Shown: positions 1 through 8,255 of the stretch, piece by piece
Layout: each line of letters opens with the position of its first letter
Position numbering within the stretch: the first letter of the stretch is position 1
Source of the DNA: Bacteroidales bacterium
GTDB lineage: Bacteria > Bacteroidota > Bacteroidia > Bacteroidales > Lentimicrobiaceae
DNA length: 20,522 bases
Reading direction: 5' to 3'
Assembly (NCBI GenBank): GCA_022837485.1
Contig: JALHHH010000068.1
Location: 1-20,522 of the forward strand
The notes under the pieces: generated by a model
Seen by the model: only the letters and a program-made list of their open reading frames with translations
Told to the model about the DNA's origin: nothing
The model's database searches: none
Position numbers and translations under genes: made by a program

Positions 1-230
1 GCCTTCGTTCCGCTGCCATTCATTCTCAATTGAAACAAAAAAAATGAATACCTTTGAATTTAGAAGAAGAACTCATTACACACAAAAAGGGATACTACCG
101 GGTATTTTTCCTGTTAACATGTAAAAGTATATGAATCCGTTAATTGTATCTGGTTTTCAAAGCCGTTCATGAATTTAATGCGGGCAATCGTCAAATAGTT
201 GTATTATAAAAAGAATTTCTGCGTAAACAA
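1..230. other. Intergenic gap, no gene seen
   Basis: This AT-rich left edge holds no convincing coding region on either strand. One plus-strand match to the Bacteroidota -7 element (TACCTTTG, 49-56) is present, but no plus-strand gene follows it, so I do not call it a promoter. The gap ends at the terminator hairpin of the leftward peptidase gene. Confidence 0.6.
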
Positions 231-272
231 TTATCCCGGATGCCGCCTTTCGCTGATTGGCATCCGGGATAA
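231..272 (-). terminator. Terminator of the S9 peptidase gene
   Basis: A perfect 14-bp inverted repeat (arms 231-244 and 259-272, 14-nt loop) lies about 100 bases past the stop codon of the leftward S9 peptidase gene. Read on the minus strand the second arm is followed by a T-rich stretch, as in an intrinsic terminator. The T-run is interrupted, so it may act partly as an RNA-stabilising 3' hairpin. Confidence 0.75.
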
Positions 273-375
273 TGCAATGGTGCAGGTTGTTCTTTAAGTC
301 TGTGGTTTAAATATTCTGCAGACGTAACTGGGGCTGTTGTTTTGCCTTCAGCAACTGAAGAGATGATTAGAAGTG

Positions 376-2469
376 CTATTTCAGATAGGCATCGAGCCAC
401 TTAAAGAATTCGCGCTGCCAGAGAATGGAGTTCTGTGGTTTGAGAACAAAATGGGTTTCGTTGGGGAAGAACAGGAAGCGGCTGGGAATTCCCTGCAACT
501 GGTTTGCATTGAATGCCTGCATGCCCTGCGTGTATGGAATACGGAAGTCGTAGCCACCGTGAACGACCAGCATGGGAGTGTCCCAGTTGCCGACGAAGTT
601 GTGCGGTGAAAAGTCGTAGCTGCGGGGCCTGGTTTTTTCCCAGAACGCACCGCCGTAATCGTAGTTCACAAAAAACATTTCTTCTGTTTCCAGGTACATG
701 CTTTCGAAATTGAAGATTCCGCAGTGTGAGATAAAGGTTTTGAACCGTTTGTTGTGATTGCCGGCCAGCCAGTAAACCGAAAATCCTCCATAACTTGCAC
801 CTACGGCGCCAAGACGCGTTTCATCCACCCATGGCTCCGCAGCCACTGCATCGATTGCACTCAGATAGTCAAGCATATTCTGTCCCCCGTAATCGCCGCT
901 GATCTGATCGTTCCATTCCTGGCCGAAAGTTGGCAGCCCGCGCCGGTTTGGTGCTACAACCACGTAACCGTTTGCGGCCATCATCTGAAAGTTCCATCGG
1001 TACGAAAAGAACTGACTTACGGCGCTTTGCGGGCCTCCCTGACAGTAGAGCAGGGCGGGATATTTTCTTGCCGGATCAAAATCGGGAGGAAGTATCACCC
1101 ATACCAGCATCTGTTTGCCATCGGTGGTGGTAATCCAGCGTTTTTCCGACTTTGCCAGTTTTACATTCTTCAGGAGGCTCCGGTTGGTAAACGTAAGCTG
1201 TTCCTCGTTTCCCTGCGGGGTATAGCGGAAAACTTCCGCAGGCAGATCGTGGCGGGTTTTTGTGATAATCAGATCGCTGCCTTCGATTGCGTACGACTGA
1301 ATATCGTGATCGCCCCTTGTGAGCTGCGAAATTTGCCTGGTTTCGGTATCGATACGGTAAACCTGATAGGTGGCCTGAATTCCGCTTATAAAGTAAATGT
1401 ATCTGCTATCGGCGCTGAATGTAAACGAAGAAGCGCTCTGGTCGAACTCTTCCGAAAGGTCGCTGAAGATCCGGTATGTGATTTCCAAGGGCTTGTTATT
1501 TTTGCCTTTGACGGATTTTATGGTTTTCTCAACGGCCGGATTGCGCAGTTCACAGAGCATGATACGATCTTTATCGGCTTCAAATCCTGGTGTTTGCATG
1601 CTTCTCCATACGATCCTGGAACCATCGGGCGAGAACACCGGATCCTGGTCGTAACCGGGGTTTCCTTCGCTCAGATTTTCCGTTTTTCCGCTGCCCAAAT
1701 CGTAAAGGTAGATGTCGCTGTTGGTGCTCACAGCATAATCGCGACCCTTCAGTTTTTTGCAGGTGTAAGCCAGATAGCGGCCGTCGGGCGACCAGGTCAG
1801 CTGTTCCATGCCTCCGGAAGGCATAAGCGGACTGTCCCATGGTTCCCCGGGCATGATGTCGGTTCCCTCTCCCGGTTTTCCGTCGTTGTATGGAGCAATA
1901 AAGATATGGCTGTAGGCGTAATCGTGCCAGTTGTCCCAGTGCCGGTACATCAGGTCATCGTAAATAAGCGCATCGGCCAGGGGCAGGTCGGGATACAGGT
2001 CGTGCACATCCTTCTCCAGTTTAACGTCTTTAATGTATGCGATGTTCTTCATGTCGGGCGAATAACTGAACCCGTTGATTCCGCCATCGATGTTGGTTAT
2101 CCGTTCCTTGTTTTCTCCGTTGGGCCCCATTTCCCATAACTGAACGGAGCCGGATTCGGCCGAAAGGAATCCTATTTTTTTGCCGTCGGGCCTCCATACT
2201 GCATTGAATTCGCTTCCGCTGAAATCCGTAAGCTTTCGGGGCGACTCCGCATTCCGGTCGAGACGGTATATGTCGCGGTTGCCTTTATTGGTTGCGGCGT
2301 CGTACCATGTAACACCGTAAATAAAGCTGCCTCCACCCGGAGCAAGCTGCACATCACTCACACGGCCGAGCCTCCACATCAGCTCTGCGGTGAATTTCTC
2401 CTGGGCCGAAACCGTCTGAATCGTAACAGCCATCAAAAACACCCCTAAAAATAAATACGTTCTTCTCAT
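376..2469 (-). CDS. dpp5: Secreted S9 family dipeptidyl-peptidase (DPP5-like)
   Basis: A serine exopeptidase of the prolyl oligopeptidase family that should remove dipeptides from the N-termini of peptides in the periplasm. The 697-residue product starts with a signal peptide (about 1-22, ending SAQ). A TolB/WD40-like beta-propeller follows (about 25-420), recognisable from repeated PDG/SPDGR turns. The C-terminal alpha/beta hydrolase domain (about 440-697) carries Ser559 in GASYGG, Asp641 in GGYDFR and His673 in NETHF, the expected triad. The run from GGPQS through NRRGLP to the end closely resembles, from memory, the DPP5 of Porphyromonas gingivalis, and the length fits. It is monocistronic, divergent from the histidine kinase gene, and followed by a strong terminator. 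A weak -7-like site (2495-2502, minus, one mismatch) precedes it. Family and catalysis are secure; exact specificity (Ala- or hydrophobic-X dipeptides) is inferred. Confidence 0.9.
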   Translation of the reverse strand: MRRTYLFLGVFLMAVTIQTVSAQEKFTAELMWRLGRVSDVQLAPGGGSFIYGVTWYDAATNKGNRDIYRLDRNAESPRKLTDFSGSEFNAVWRPDGKKIGFLSAESGSVQLWEMGPNGENKERITNIDGGINGFSYSPDMKNIAYIKDVKLEKDVHDLYPDLPLADALIYDDLMYRHWDNWHDYAYSHIFIAPYNDGKPGEGTDIMPGEPWDSPLMPSGGMEQLTWSPDGRYLAYTCKKLKGRDYAVSTNSDIYLYDLGSGKTENLSEGNPGYDQDPVFSPDGSRIVWRSMQTPGFEADKDRIMLCELRNPAVEKTIKSVKGKNNKPLEITYRIFSDLSEEFDQSASSFTFSADSRYIYFISGIQATYQVYRIDTETRQISQLTRGDHDIQSYAIEGSDLIITKTRHDLPAEVFRYTPQGNEEQLTFTNRSLLKNVKLAKSEKRWITTTDGKQMLVWVILPPDFDPARKYPALLYCQGGPQSAVSQFFSYRWNFQMMAANGYVVVAPNRRGLPTFGQEWNDQISGDYGGQNMLDYLSAIDAVAAEPWVDETRLGAVGASYGGFSVYWLAGNHNKRFKTFISHCGIFNFESMYLETEEMFFVNYDYGGAFWEKTRPRSYDFSPHNFVGNWDTPMLVVHGGYDFRIPYTQGMQAFNANQLQGIPSRFLFFPNETHFVLKPQNSILWQREFFKWLDAYLK

Positions 2470-2531
2470 TTCAATCGATTTTCTGTTTATGAAGCTAAAG
2501 TATGGAAATCCCCGTCACATTGCTGGTTTAA

Positions 2532-2561
2532 CTGCGCCTTTTTCTCGGTGTGCCGGCGCAG
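2532..2561. other. Hairpin between divergent genes
   Basis: A 7-bp perfect GC-rich inverted repeat (arms 2532-2538 and 2555-2561, 16-nt loop) lies between the divergent peptidase and kinase genes. It could be a regulator site or an RNA hairpin in a leader. No gene ends here, so a terminator role is unlikely. Confidence 0.35.
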
Positions 2562-2588
2562 AATGTCCTGAAAACGGAAAAAATGTCC
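2562..2588. repeat. Paired AATGTCC direct repeats, 20-bp period
   Basis: The heptamer AATGTCC occurs at 2562-2568 and 2582-2588, exactly 20 bp apart (two helical turns), in the divergent promoter region of the peptidase and hybrid kinase genes. This geometry suits two protomers of a regulator binding one DNA face. A seven-base repeat can arise by chance, so this is a weak call. Confidence 0.3.
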
Positions 2589-2739
2589 CAAAATGGTGTT
2601 TTTCTTTTTTGCGCATGATTTATAATATATTGATAATGAGTAGTTAATAATTCTGGCTGAATGTTTGAGTGCATACTATCGGATAATAATTTACCGGAAT
2701 AGGATTTATGCAGACAGGAACTCCATAGCAGGCAAGACT

Positions 2740-4743
2740 ATGTTAGAGGTTAAAAAGGAATACAGGAAAGAAGACGGGATCAGGCGAATATCCGGGTATA
2801 CGTCCGTAAGGGCGGAGGATAAGCGCGGTCCTTTGGTTTTTATCGTGAAAAACAAACGGATTCACGGCTTTAACCATGCCGTTCAGCTAATGCTGGGGTA
2901 TTCTTCGGAAGAGCTGACCGGAATGGCCGTGGATGATTTATTTTCTTCTTCCGGGCCATTTCTCTCCTTTCCCCTGAAACGGGGAAGCAGTGCCGGAAAG
3001 GTAAACGATACAAATGCTCCCGTATTTGTACGCGCAAAAAACGGGCGCAGGCACGGTGTTTATGCGGAACTCACGGTACTTAATACCGCAGGAGAGACCA
3101 TGGAACTTCTTGAGTGCCGCGAATACGGCAAGCTTAACTCCCTGTCGGATACCGAATCGGTCAATCCGGGAAATGCACTGCTTAAAGCCGGTTTTTACTC
3201 GCTTGCAAGTCATGAATTGCGTACCCCTCTCAACGGTGTAATAGGGATGTCGTCCCTGCTTCTGGCAAGCGGGCTGGATTCCGTACAAGCTGAATATGCA
3301 GGCATTATCCGTTCGTCAGGTGAGGCGCTGATGAAGGTAATCAACAACCTGATCGATTATTCGCGCCTCGAGACGGGTGACCTTAGGCTCAGGCAGGAGT
3401 TTTTCAGTCTTCGCGAAAGCGTAAATGAAGTTATCGACCTGATTTCCGGATCTGCCCGGGAAAAGAGGCTGAATTTCCGGGCTGCAGTTGACGATGACGT
3501 GCCGGATATACTGTGGGGAGATCGCACCCGTTTGCTGCAGGTCCTGAATCACCTTACGGGAAATGCAGTAAAATTTACAGGCAGCGGTTCTGCTGGATTG
3601 CAGGTCAGTTCAGGGGTTAACAACCAGGGCAGGACGGAAATTATTTTCAGTGTGTACGATACCGGAATCGGGATTTCCCCCGAAATTTTTCCGGTGCTTT
3701 TTGAACCTTTTGTACAGGCCGACAGTTCATCAACCAGGAAGTTTGAAGGTTTGGGCCTTGGTCTTGCCATCAGTTCCCGGCTCGCAAAGCTTATGGAAGG
3801 TGGAATAAAAGTGCAGAGTGAGCCGGGAAGAGGCTCTGTTTTTACTTTTACGGCCCGGCTGGGTGTTGCAAATGCACATTTCAGTGATCGGGCAGGTAAA
3901 TGCGCAGGAGCATTGCTGAAAGATAAAGAAGTTCTTGTTGTTGAGGACGATTTACGCAAAGCCGGTGCCCTCATTGAGTGTTTCCGAAGCTGGGGAATGG
4001 TGCCGGTGGTGGCCGGCTCTGCGGCCGAAGTCAAAGCCCAGCTGAACGAAAGACCTTTGGTCAGACTGGTTGTAACCACTCATCCCATGCCGGGATTAAA
4101 GGAAATTTTTAAGGAGCAAAACGGAAAACAGGGTCGTAAACATCCTGAACTTCCAATAATTTTATTATCTTCGTCGGTAGAGTCCTTGCAAAACTCAGGA
4201 GCCGATACTCCCGGTTGCTTTGGCAGGCTCGTGCATCCCGGCGAATTATTCGATGCAGTAGTTCAGGAAATTACAGGTACAGAAAAAAGCAGGAACATGA
4301 CCGAAAAGCATTCCACCGTAATAGATACGCACCTCAGCGAGCGCATTCCGATACGTATTCTGGTTGCTGAAGATAACCTTGTTAATCAAAAATTTGCGCT
4401 CTCTCTGCTCAACCTGATGGGTTATAAGGTAGATGCCGTTATCAATGGGGTTGAGGTTCTTCAGGCTCTGGAGAAGAAGGAATACGACATCATTCTGATG
4501 GATCTGCAGATGCCGGAAATGAATGGGATTGAAGCCACAGTAAAGATCAGGGAAATATATCCGCCTCAGCGCCAGCCATATATTATTGCAATTACAGCCA
4601 ATGCCATGCTTGGCGATCGCGAAACCTGCCTGGAAGCCGGTATGGTCGATTATATGTCGAAACCCATTCGAATCGACGAACTTCAGGAATTACTCGAACG
4701 CTGGGGTAAACTCAAACTGGAAGAGACCGCAGGAAAAAGCTGA
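2740..4743 (+). CDS. Soluble hybrid histidine kinase, PAS-HisKA-HATPase-REC-REC
   Basis: A two-component sensor kinase with attached receivers; no signal peptide or membrane span is visible, so it should act in the cytoplasm. Residues from the ATG at 2740 (667 aa): weak PAS-like sensor about 30-125; HisKA about 150-215 with phospho-acceptor His158 in SHELRTP; HATPase_c about 255-375 with N box (Asn275 in NAVKFT), G1 DTGIGIS, F box LFEPFVQ and G2 GLGLGLAIS. Receiver 1 (about 395-510) has acidic residues in VVEDD, but the phospho-acceptor position is Thr447 and the conserved Lys position is His499, so it is probably a pseudo-receiver. Receiver 2 (about 537-655) is intact, with Asp588 in LMDLQMP and Lys641 in SKP. 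A TTG at 2665 would add 25 poorly conserved-looking residues; I prefer the ATG. There is no DNA-binding domain and no adjacent response regulator or Hpt gene, so the target is unknown. Confidence 0.9.
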   Translation: MLEVKKEYRKEDGIRRISGYTSVRAEDKRGPLVFIVKNKRIHGFNHAVQLMLGYSSEELTGMAVDDLFSSSGPFLSFPLKRGSSAGKVNDTNAPVFVRAKNGRRHGVYAELTVLNTAGETMELLECREYGKLNSLSDTESVNPGNALLKAGFYSLASHELRTPLNGVIGMSSLLLASGLDSVQAEYAGIIRSSGEALMKVINNLIDYSRLETGDLRLRQEFFSLRESVNEVIDLISGSAREKRLNFRAAVDDDVPDILWGDRTRLLQVLNHLTGNAVKFTGSGSAGLQVSSGVNNQGRTEIIFSVYDTGIGISPEIFPVLFEPFVQADSSSTRKFEGLGLGLAISSRLAKLMEGGIKVQSEPGRGSVFTFTARLGVANAHFSDRAGKCAGALLKDKEVLVVEDDLRKAGALIECFRSWGMVPVVAGSAAEVKAQLNERPLVRLVVTTHPMPGLKEIFKEQNGKQGRKHPELPIILLSSSVESLQNSGADTPGCFGRLVHPGELFDAVVQEITGTEKSRNMTEKHSTVIDTHLSERIPIRILVAEDNLVNQKFALSLLNLMGYKVDAVINGVEVLQALEKKEYDIILMDLQMPEMNGIEATVKIREIYPPQRQPYIIAITANAMLGDRETCLEAGMVDYMSKPIRIDELQELLERWGKLKLEETAGKS

Positions 4744-4806
4744 CCTGTACCCGATCCGTGAATTTCACTACTCATTTTCCGTCCGGACGGTGTTTCCCGG
4801 ATTTTT

Positions 4807-4836
4807 AAACGGATGGTCCGTTTTCCCGTTTCGGGA
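4807..4836 (+). terminator. Probable terminator of the hybrid kinase gene
   Basis: About 64 bases past the kinase stop, a 7-bp stem with a 3-nt loop (arms 4807-4813 and 4817-4823) is followed by a short T-run, then directly by a second small stem TCCCG/CGGGA (4824-4836). The T-run is only four bases long and the stem is short, so efficiency is uncertain. Confidence 0.5.
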
Positions 4837-5193
4837 CAAGTCTTTGGTTTTTCCTTTCGGGATATTTATATTATTTTCAGGTTAACGTACCGCTTTATAG
4901 TTTTATAATCCGGAGCAAAATTTCGAAGATCAATGCATAGCTGAATGTTTTTTAGTTCCATGAGAAGCCTGGCTCAGCAGCAGCAATTACCATTCTGACA
5001 AATCCCAAACAGGCATCCCGGCCGAACAGCAGAGGTTACATTAATGGACACGAACTATTGAAGAGTCGGGCTGGTCCTGGCTTTTTTCGAGTGTTGGGAA
5101 GAATTCAAAAGGTTGAGTTGAAGCCATACGTCAACCAAGGCTAAATACCATCGGTCGGATGATTGAATTGAGAAAGATTGTTTTTAATGAAAA

Positions 5194-5210
5194 ATTCCGA
5201 TGGCCGGAAT
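5194..5210 (-). terminator. Small terminator-like hairpin in the gap
   Basis: A 6-bp stem ATTCCG/CGGAAT with a 5-nt loop is followed on the minus strand by five T residues. It could stop readthrough from the leftward GH31 transcript. No minus-strand gene is identified immediately upstream of it, so it may be fortuitous. Confidence 0.3.
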
Positions 5211-5444
5211 ATATTATTTTCAGTAGTTCCCGTCGGTACTTAGCTCCGGACGTTTCAGCCCCTGTTCCCCGATACAGACCATCGTCCTGAGTATGGATTA
5301 TTTTTATTTTTTTATCCCTCTCCGATAACCTTGTCCCGACATTCGTTAGTTCATTCAGGAAAGTAAAACTCCGGACTCCTTTCGGGTTTTCTCTATGATT
5401 TCTCCTTGATTCCTTTTGTATTTCTTTTGACTTTCTTTTACTCC

Positions 5445-5496
5445 GTATAGAGAAAGTATAGAGAAAGCATAGAGAAAGTATAGAGAAAGTAAAGAG
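5445..5496. repeat. 11-bp tandem repeat, 4.7 copies
   Basis: The unit GTATAGAGAAA is repeated head to tail at 5445-5455, 5456-5466, 5467-5477 (one change, GCATAGAGAAA) and 5478-5488, followed by a partial copy to 5496. An inverted 10-bp match to unit three lies at 5388-5397, and the DNA between is pyrimidine-rich. The 11-bp period is close to one DNA turn. The repeat lies 250-300 bp downstream of the GH31 stop, in the gap. Its role is unknown: slippage-prone microsatellite or protein array are both possible. Confidence 0.8.
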
Positions 5497-5691
5497 CGAA
5501 ACCATTGAGGGGTCATCGGGAAAACATGGAGTAAAGGAGTCGTAAAAAATGACGTGGTTTTAATTTTAACATGTGCGGATTCGATTTTTTGGATGACTTC
5601 GATTGGCAGATAAGGCCATTCCAAACCCGTAATGTAAGATTCCGGTTCTGTTGTTACCGCAGGGACTGATTTTATCTACCCCGAATAAACA

Positions 5692-5719
5692 AGGGGCCGG
5701 TTTCTGCAAACCAGCCCCT
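5692..5719 (-). terminator. Terminator of the GH13-GH31 unit
   Basis: Inverted repeat with arms 5692-5703 and 5708-5719, 11 of 12 pairs matched, and a 4-nt loop, 25 bases past the GH31 stop. On the minus strand it is followed by a T-rich but interrupted tail (TTGTTTATT). Confidence 0.7.
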
Positions 5720-5744
5720 GAAAAATTCTTCGGATTATTCGCTT

Positions 5745-8213
5745 CTATTTAGTCGTCCATTTGATGCTTATGGCTTTGTTGCCAAGGTCAATACTTGTTT
5801 TCAGTGCTTCCACGGGGATGTGGGTGTTTTCCAGGAACTGAACGTCGCCGGGCTGTAAAGCATTGAACAGATCCACACTGCAGCGCTCCGTATCTGCTTT
5901 TTTACCGTTTACACGGAATTCGGTATTTTCGGGAAAACCATGAAAAATCAGTTCAGCTCTGCTAAATCGGGAGGTGTACTTTCCTTCGGTATCACCGATG
6001 GTAATTTCACGAGTTTCCGGATGGTAAGAGATTTTCCGGCTGATGTAATCGCCTTGTTCGTAATTGTAGGATATCCCGTCGTCTTCATAATAATCGAAAT
6101 CAGAGGATTCATAGCCGTGGTATACGTGCAGGCTGAGCGTATTCCCGGCCAGTTCGGCCGTACTTTGAACCGCTGGTTGCATGGGGATGACGGATCCACC
6201 GCGTACGTAAAGCGGAAGCCGGTGCAGCGGAGCTTCGGCTATGATTTCGCTGCTGCCTTGGTAGTGTTTACCGTCGTGCATGTCGTACCACGATCCGGCA
6301 GGGAGATAAACTTTTACCAGCTCCCGTGTGCTTTCAACTGGTGCAACCAGTATAGAAGGTCCGAAAAGGTACTGATTCTGATAGGCATAGGCGTAAATTT
6401 TCTCGTCGAAGGTGTAATCAATAGCCAGGCTCCGGCTAACGGGCATTCCTGTTAATGCCGATTCGCGAAAAGCGCTGTAGATGTATGGCAGCAGGCGGTA
6501 ACGCAGACTTATGTAATTTCTGCTGATGTTTTCAACCATTTCTCCGAATGTCCATGGCTCGGCCGAGCGTGTATCGTGGTGGGTATGGCTTCGGAAGAAG
6601 GGGGTAAACGCTCCGACGCCGATCCACCGGGCAAAAAGGGCAGGGGAGGGGTCTTTGCTGAATCCGCCCACATCCACTCCGGAAAAAGCCACGCCGCTTA
6701 GTCCTATACTGTTTACCAGCCTGCATCCCAGCATCATATGTTCATCGGTAGCCTGATTGTCGCCCGTCCACAATGCGGTGTACCGCTGAAGTCCGGCATA
6801 TCCGGCACGGGTGATGATCAAAGGCCTGCGGTTGTTCATCAGCCTGCGGGTGCCTTCAAAAGTGCTTCGGGCCATCAGCAGTCCGTACACGTTTTTAGCC
6901 TCCCTGTAGGATGTTTTTCTGCCTTCCCAGTCAAATTCCACCAGGCTGGGCGTGTATCCGTTGCCCCAGGAAGCAATTTCATTCATGTCGTTCCAGAAGC
7001 CCGTAACGCCCAGGTTTACCAACGGGGCGAATTTTTCGCCCCACCATTCCCGTGCAGCCGGTTTAGTGAAGTCGGGGAAGTGACACCACCCCGGCCAGAC
7101 TTGAGCAGTGTAAGGCCTTCCGTCGGGGTAGGTTGCAAACACATTCCTGTTTAGACCGTCTTCGTACGCCTCATACCCTTTCTCAACCTTTATTCCCGGA
7201 TCAACGATTAGGGTGGTGTGGATGTTCATATCCTGCAGTTTCCCTATCATCTGGCCGGGATTGCTGAAACGAACCGGATGCCATGTGAAGATTTTGTAGT
7301 TATCCATGTGATGGATATCGAGATACATTACATCCAGAGGGATTTTCCTCTCCCTGAAGCTGGAAGCTATACTCAGAACTTCGGTGTCGGGAAAATAGCT
7401 CCAGCGACACTGCTGATACCCCAGCGACCATAACGGAGGCATGGTCATACGTCCGGTCAGGTGGGTGTACAATCCGATAATCCCAGCCACTGAGGGCGCG
7501 TGCATGAAATAATAGTTCATCTCTCCGTCATCGGCCCCAAAGGAGCTGAAGCGGTCGTTGCTGGCACCGAAATTGAAACGGCTGCGATGACTGTTGTCAA
7601 AGAAGATTCCATAAACCAGACCGTTGTGAATTCCCATGTAAAAGGGAATTGTTACATACAAGGGGTCGTCGTTCGGACCATACCTGGGGTTGTCAGTATT
7701 CCAGTTTTCATAAGCCGTACCCCTTCGGTCGAGATTTCCGGTTTTCTCGCCCAGCCCGATGTACTTTTCACCATCGGATATTTGTTTGTAGGTAGTGATT
7801 TCACTTCCGATCCAGGAGGTGCCAAACGATTTGTCGTCGGCATTTAGCAGACGGTGGTCCCTTGTGTAGAAGGTAAAGCGGAGGGGGCTGCGATCCATTT
7901 CCAGGATCATGGATGATGTTTCCAGGATCAGACAATCTTCTTTCTCCGATAGGGTAAATTCCGGATTGCCTGGTTTTGCCGTTACAGCATACGAGAAGTC
8001 CGGCCCCGGTTCATGCCTGGTGATTCGCAGCCGGATGATACCTGGCTCGTACACGGTAAGTACCGCCGTGCCGTTGTCGGTATCAAGCCGGAGGTGCTGA
8101 CCGTTTCGTGTATGGCCGATCAGGTTGCCCAGACTTTGGTTGAGTGTTTGAGCATTCAGCGACGGACTCACGATTCCAGTCAGGATGGTTAAAAGGATTA
8201 GCAGTTTTTTCAT
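5745..8213 (-). CDS. Glycoside hydrolase family 31 alpha-glucosidase
   Basis: A retaining exo-acting alpha-glycosidase that should release glucose (or xylose) from non-reducing ends of alpha-gluco-oligosaccharides. The 822-residue product begins with a signal peptide (about 1-21, ending NAQ). It has the N-terminal beta-sandwich (about 35-235), a (beta/alpha)8 barrel (about 255-600) and C-terminal beta domains, the last resembling DUF5110. The nucleophile is Asp409 in FWNDMNE and the acid/base is Asp485 in WTGDN; LDIHHMD, RAGYAG and FFRSHTHHD are further family signatures. Length is typical of bacterial GH31. It follows the GH13 gene by 42 bases with no terminator between, so the two are very likely co-transcribed. 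The signal peptide has no lipobox, suggesting a periplasmic enzyme. GH31 also contains alpha-xylosidases; the GH13 and GH65 neighbours favour alpha-glucosidase. Confidence 0.92.
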   Translation of the reverse strand: MKKLLILLTILTGIVSPSLNAQTLNQSLGNLIGHTRNGQHLRLDTDNGTAVLTVYEPGIIRLRITRHEPGPDFSYAVTAKPGNPEFTLSEKEDCLILETSSMILEMDRSPLRFTFYTRDHRLLNADDKSFGTSWIGSEITTYKQISDGEKYIGLGEKTGNLDRRGTAYENWNTDNPRYGPNDDPLYVTIPFYMGIHNGLVYGIFFDNSHRSRFNFGASNDRFSSFGADDGEMNYYFMHAPSVAGIIGLYTHLTGRMTMPPLWSLGYQQCRWSYFPDTEVLSIASSFRERKIPLDVMYLDIHHMDNYKIFTWHPVRFSNPGQMIGKLQDMNIHTTLIVDPGIKVEKGYEAYEDGLNRNVFATYPDGRPYTAQVWPGWCHFPDFTKPAAREWWGEKFAPLVNLGVTGFWNDMNEIASWGNGYTPSLVEFDWEGRKTSYREAKNVYGLLMARSTFEGTRRLMNNRRPLIITRAGYAGLQRYTALWTGDNQATDEHMMLGCRLVNSIGLSGVAFSGVDVGGFSKDPSPALFARWIGVGAFTPFFRSHTHHDTRSAEPWTFGEMVENISRNYISLRYRLLPYIYSAFRESALTGMPVSRSLAIDYTFDEKIYAYAYQNQYLFGPSILVAPVESTRELVKVYLPAGSWYDMHDGKHYQGSSEIIAEAPLHRLPLYVRGGSVIPMQPAVQSTAELAGNTLSLHVYHGYESSDFDYYEDDGISYNYEQGDYISRKISYHPETREITIGDTEGKYTSRFSRAELIFHGFPENTEFRVNGKKADTERCSVDLFNALQPGDVQFLENTHIPVEALKTSIDLGNKAISIKWTTK

Positions 8214-8255
8214 GTTGAAAGAAATTTTTCCGGTTTTGCAGCTGTACGTTGCGTC

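Larger units (their letters stand above)
4744..5744. other. 1-kb gap without a convincing gene
   Basis: The stretch between the kinase and GH31 genes holds a 12-bp palindrome at 4779-4790 (CCGTCCGGACGG), tandem hairpins at 4807-4836, a small hairpin at 5194-5210, an 11-bp tandem repeat at 5445-5496 with an inverted copy at 5388-5397, and the GH31 terminator at 5692-5719. Two minus-strand open frames (5131-5505 and 5355-5624) overlap each other in different frames, run through the repeat and read as low-complexity S/L/F and K/E/R stretches; neither looks like a real protein. I recognise no tRNA or known RNA. Confidence 0.6.

Noticed and set aside
49..56. TACCTTTG match on the plus strand at the left edge
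   Set aside because: No plus-strand gene follows for 2.6 kb; a single 8-base match in AT-rich DNA is expected by chance.
191..400. 69-codon minus-strand open frame at the left edge
   Set aside because: It overlaps the peptidase stop and reads through the terminator hairpin, so it is not a credible gene.
754..2139. 461-codon plus-strand open frame opposite the S9 peptidase gene
   Set aside because: It is antisense to a gene with a full catalytic triad and signal peptide. Its translation has no recognisable motif and arises from codon bias of the real gene.
2595..2620. Possible sigma-54 promoter (GG...GC) upstream of the kinase
   Set aside because: Spacing between the GG and GC is 14 rather than 10 bases, so it does not fit the -24/-12 consensus.
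2665..2739. TTG start for the hybrid kinase, adding 25 residues
   Set aside because: The extra residues show no domain or signal, and an ATG at 2740 is available just before the sensor region.
5131..5624. Two overlapping minus-strand open frames in the 1-kb gap
   Set aside because: They run through the 11-bp tandem repeat in different frames, give low-complexity protein and have no plausible start signals.
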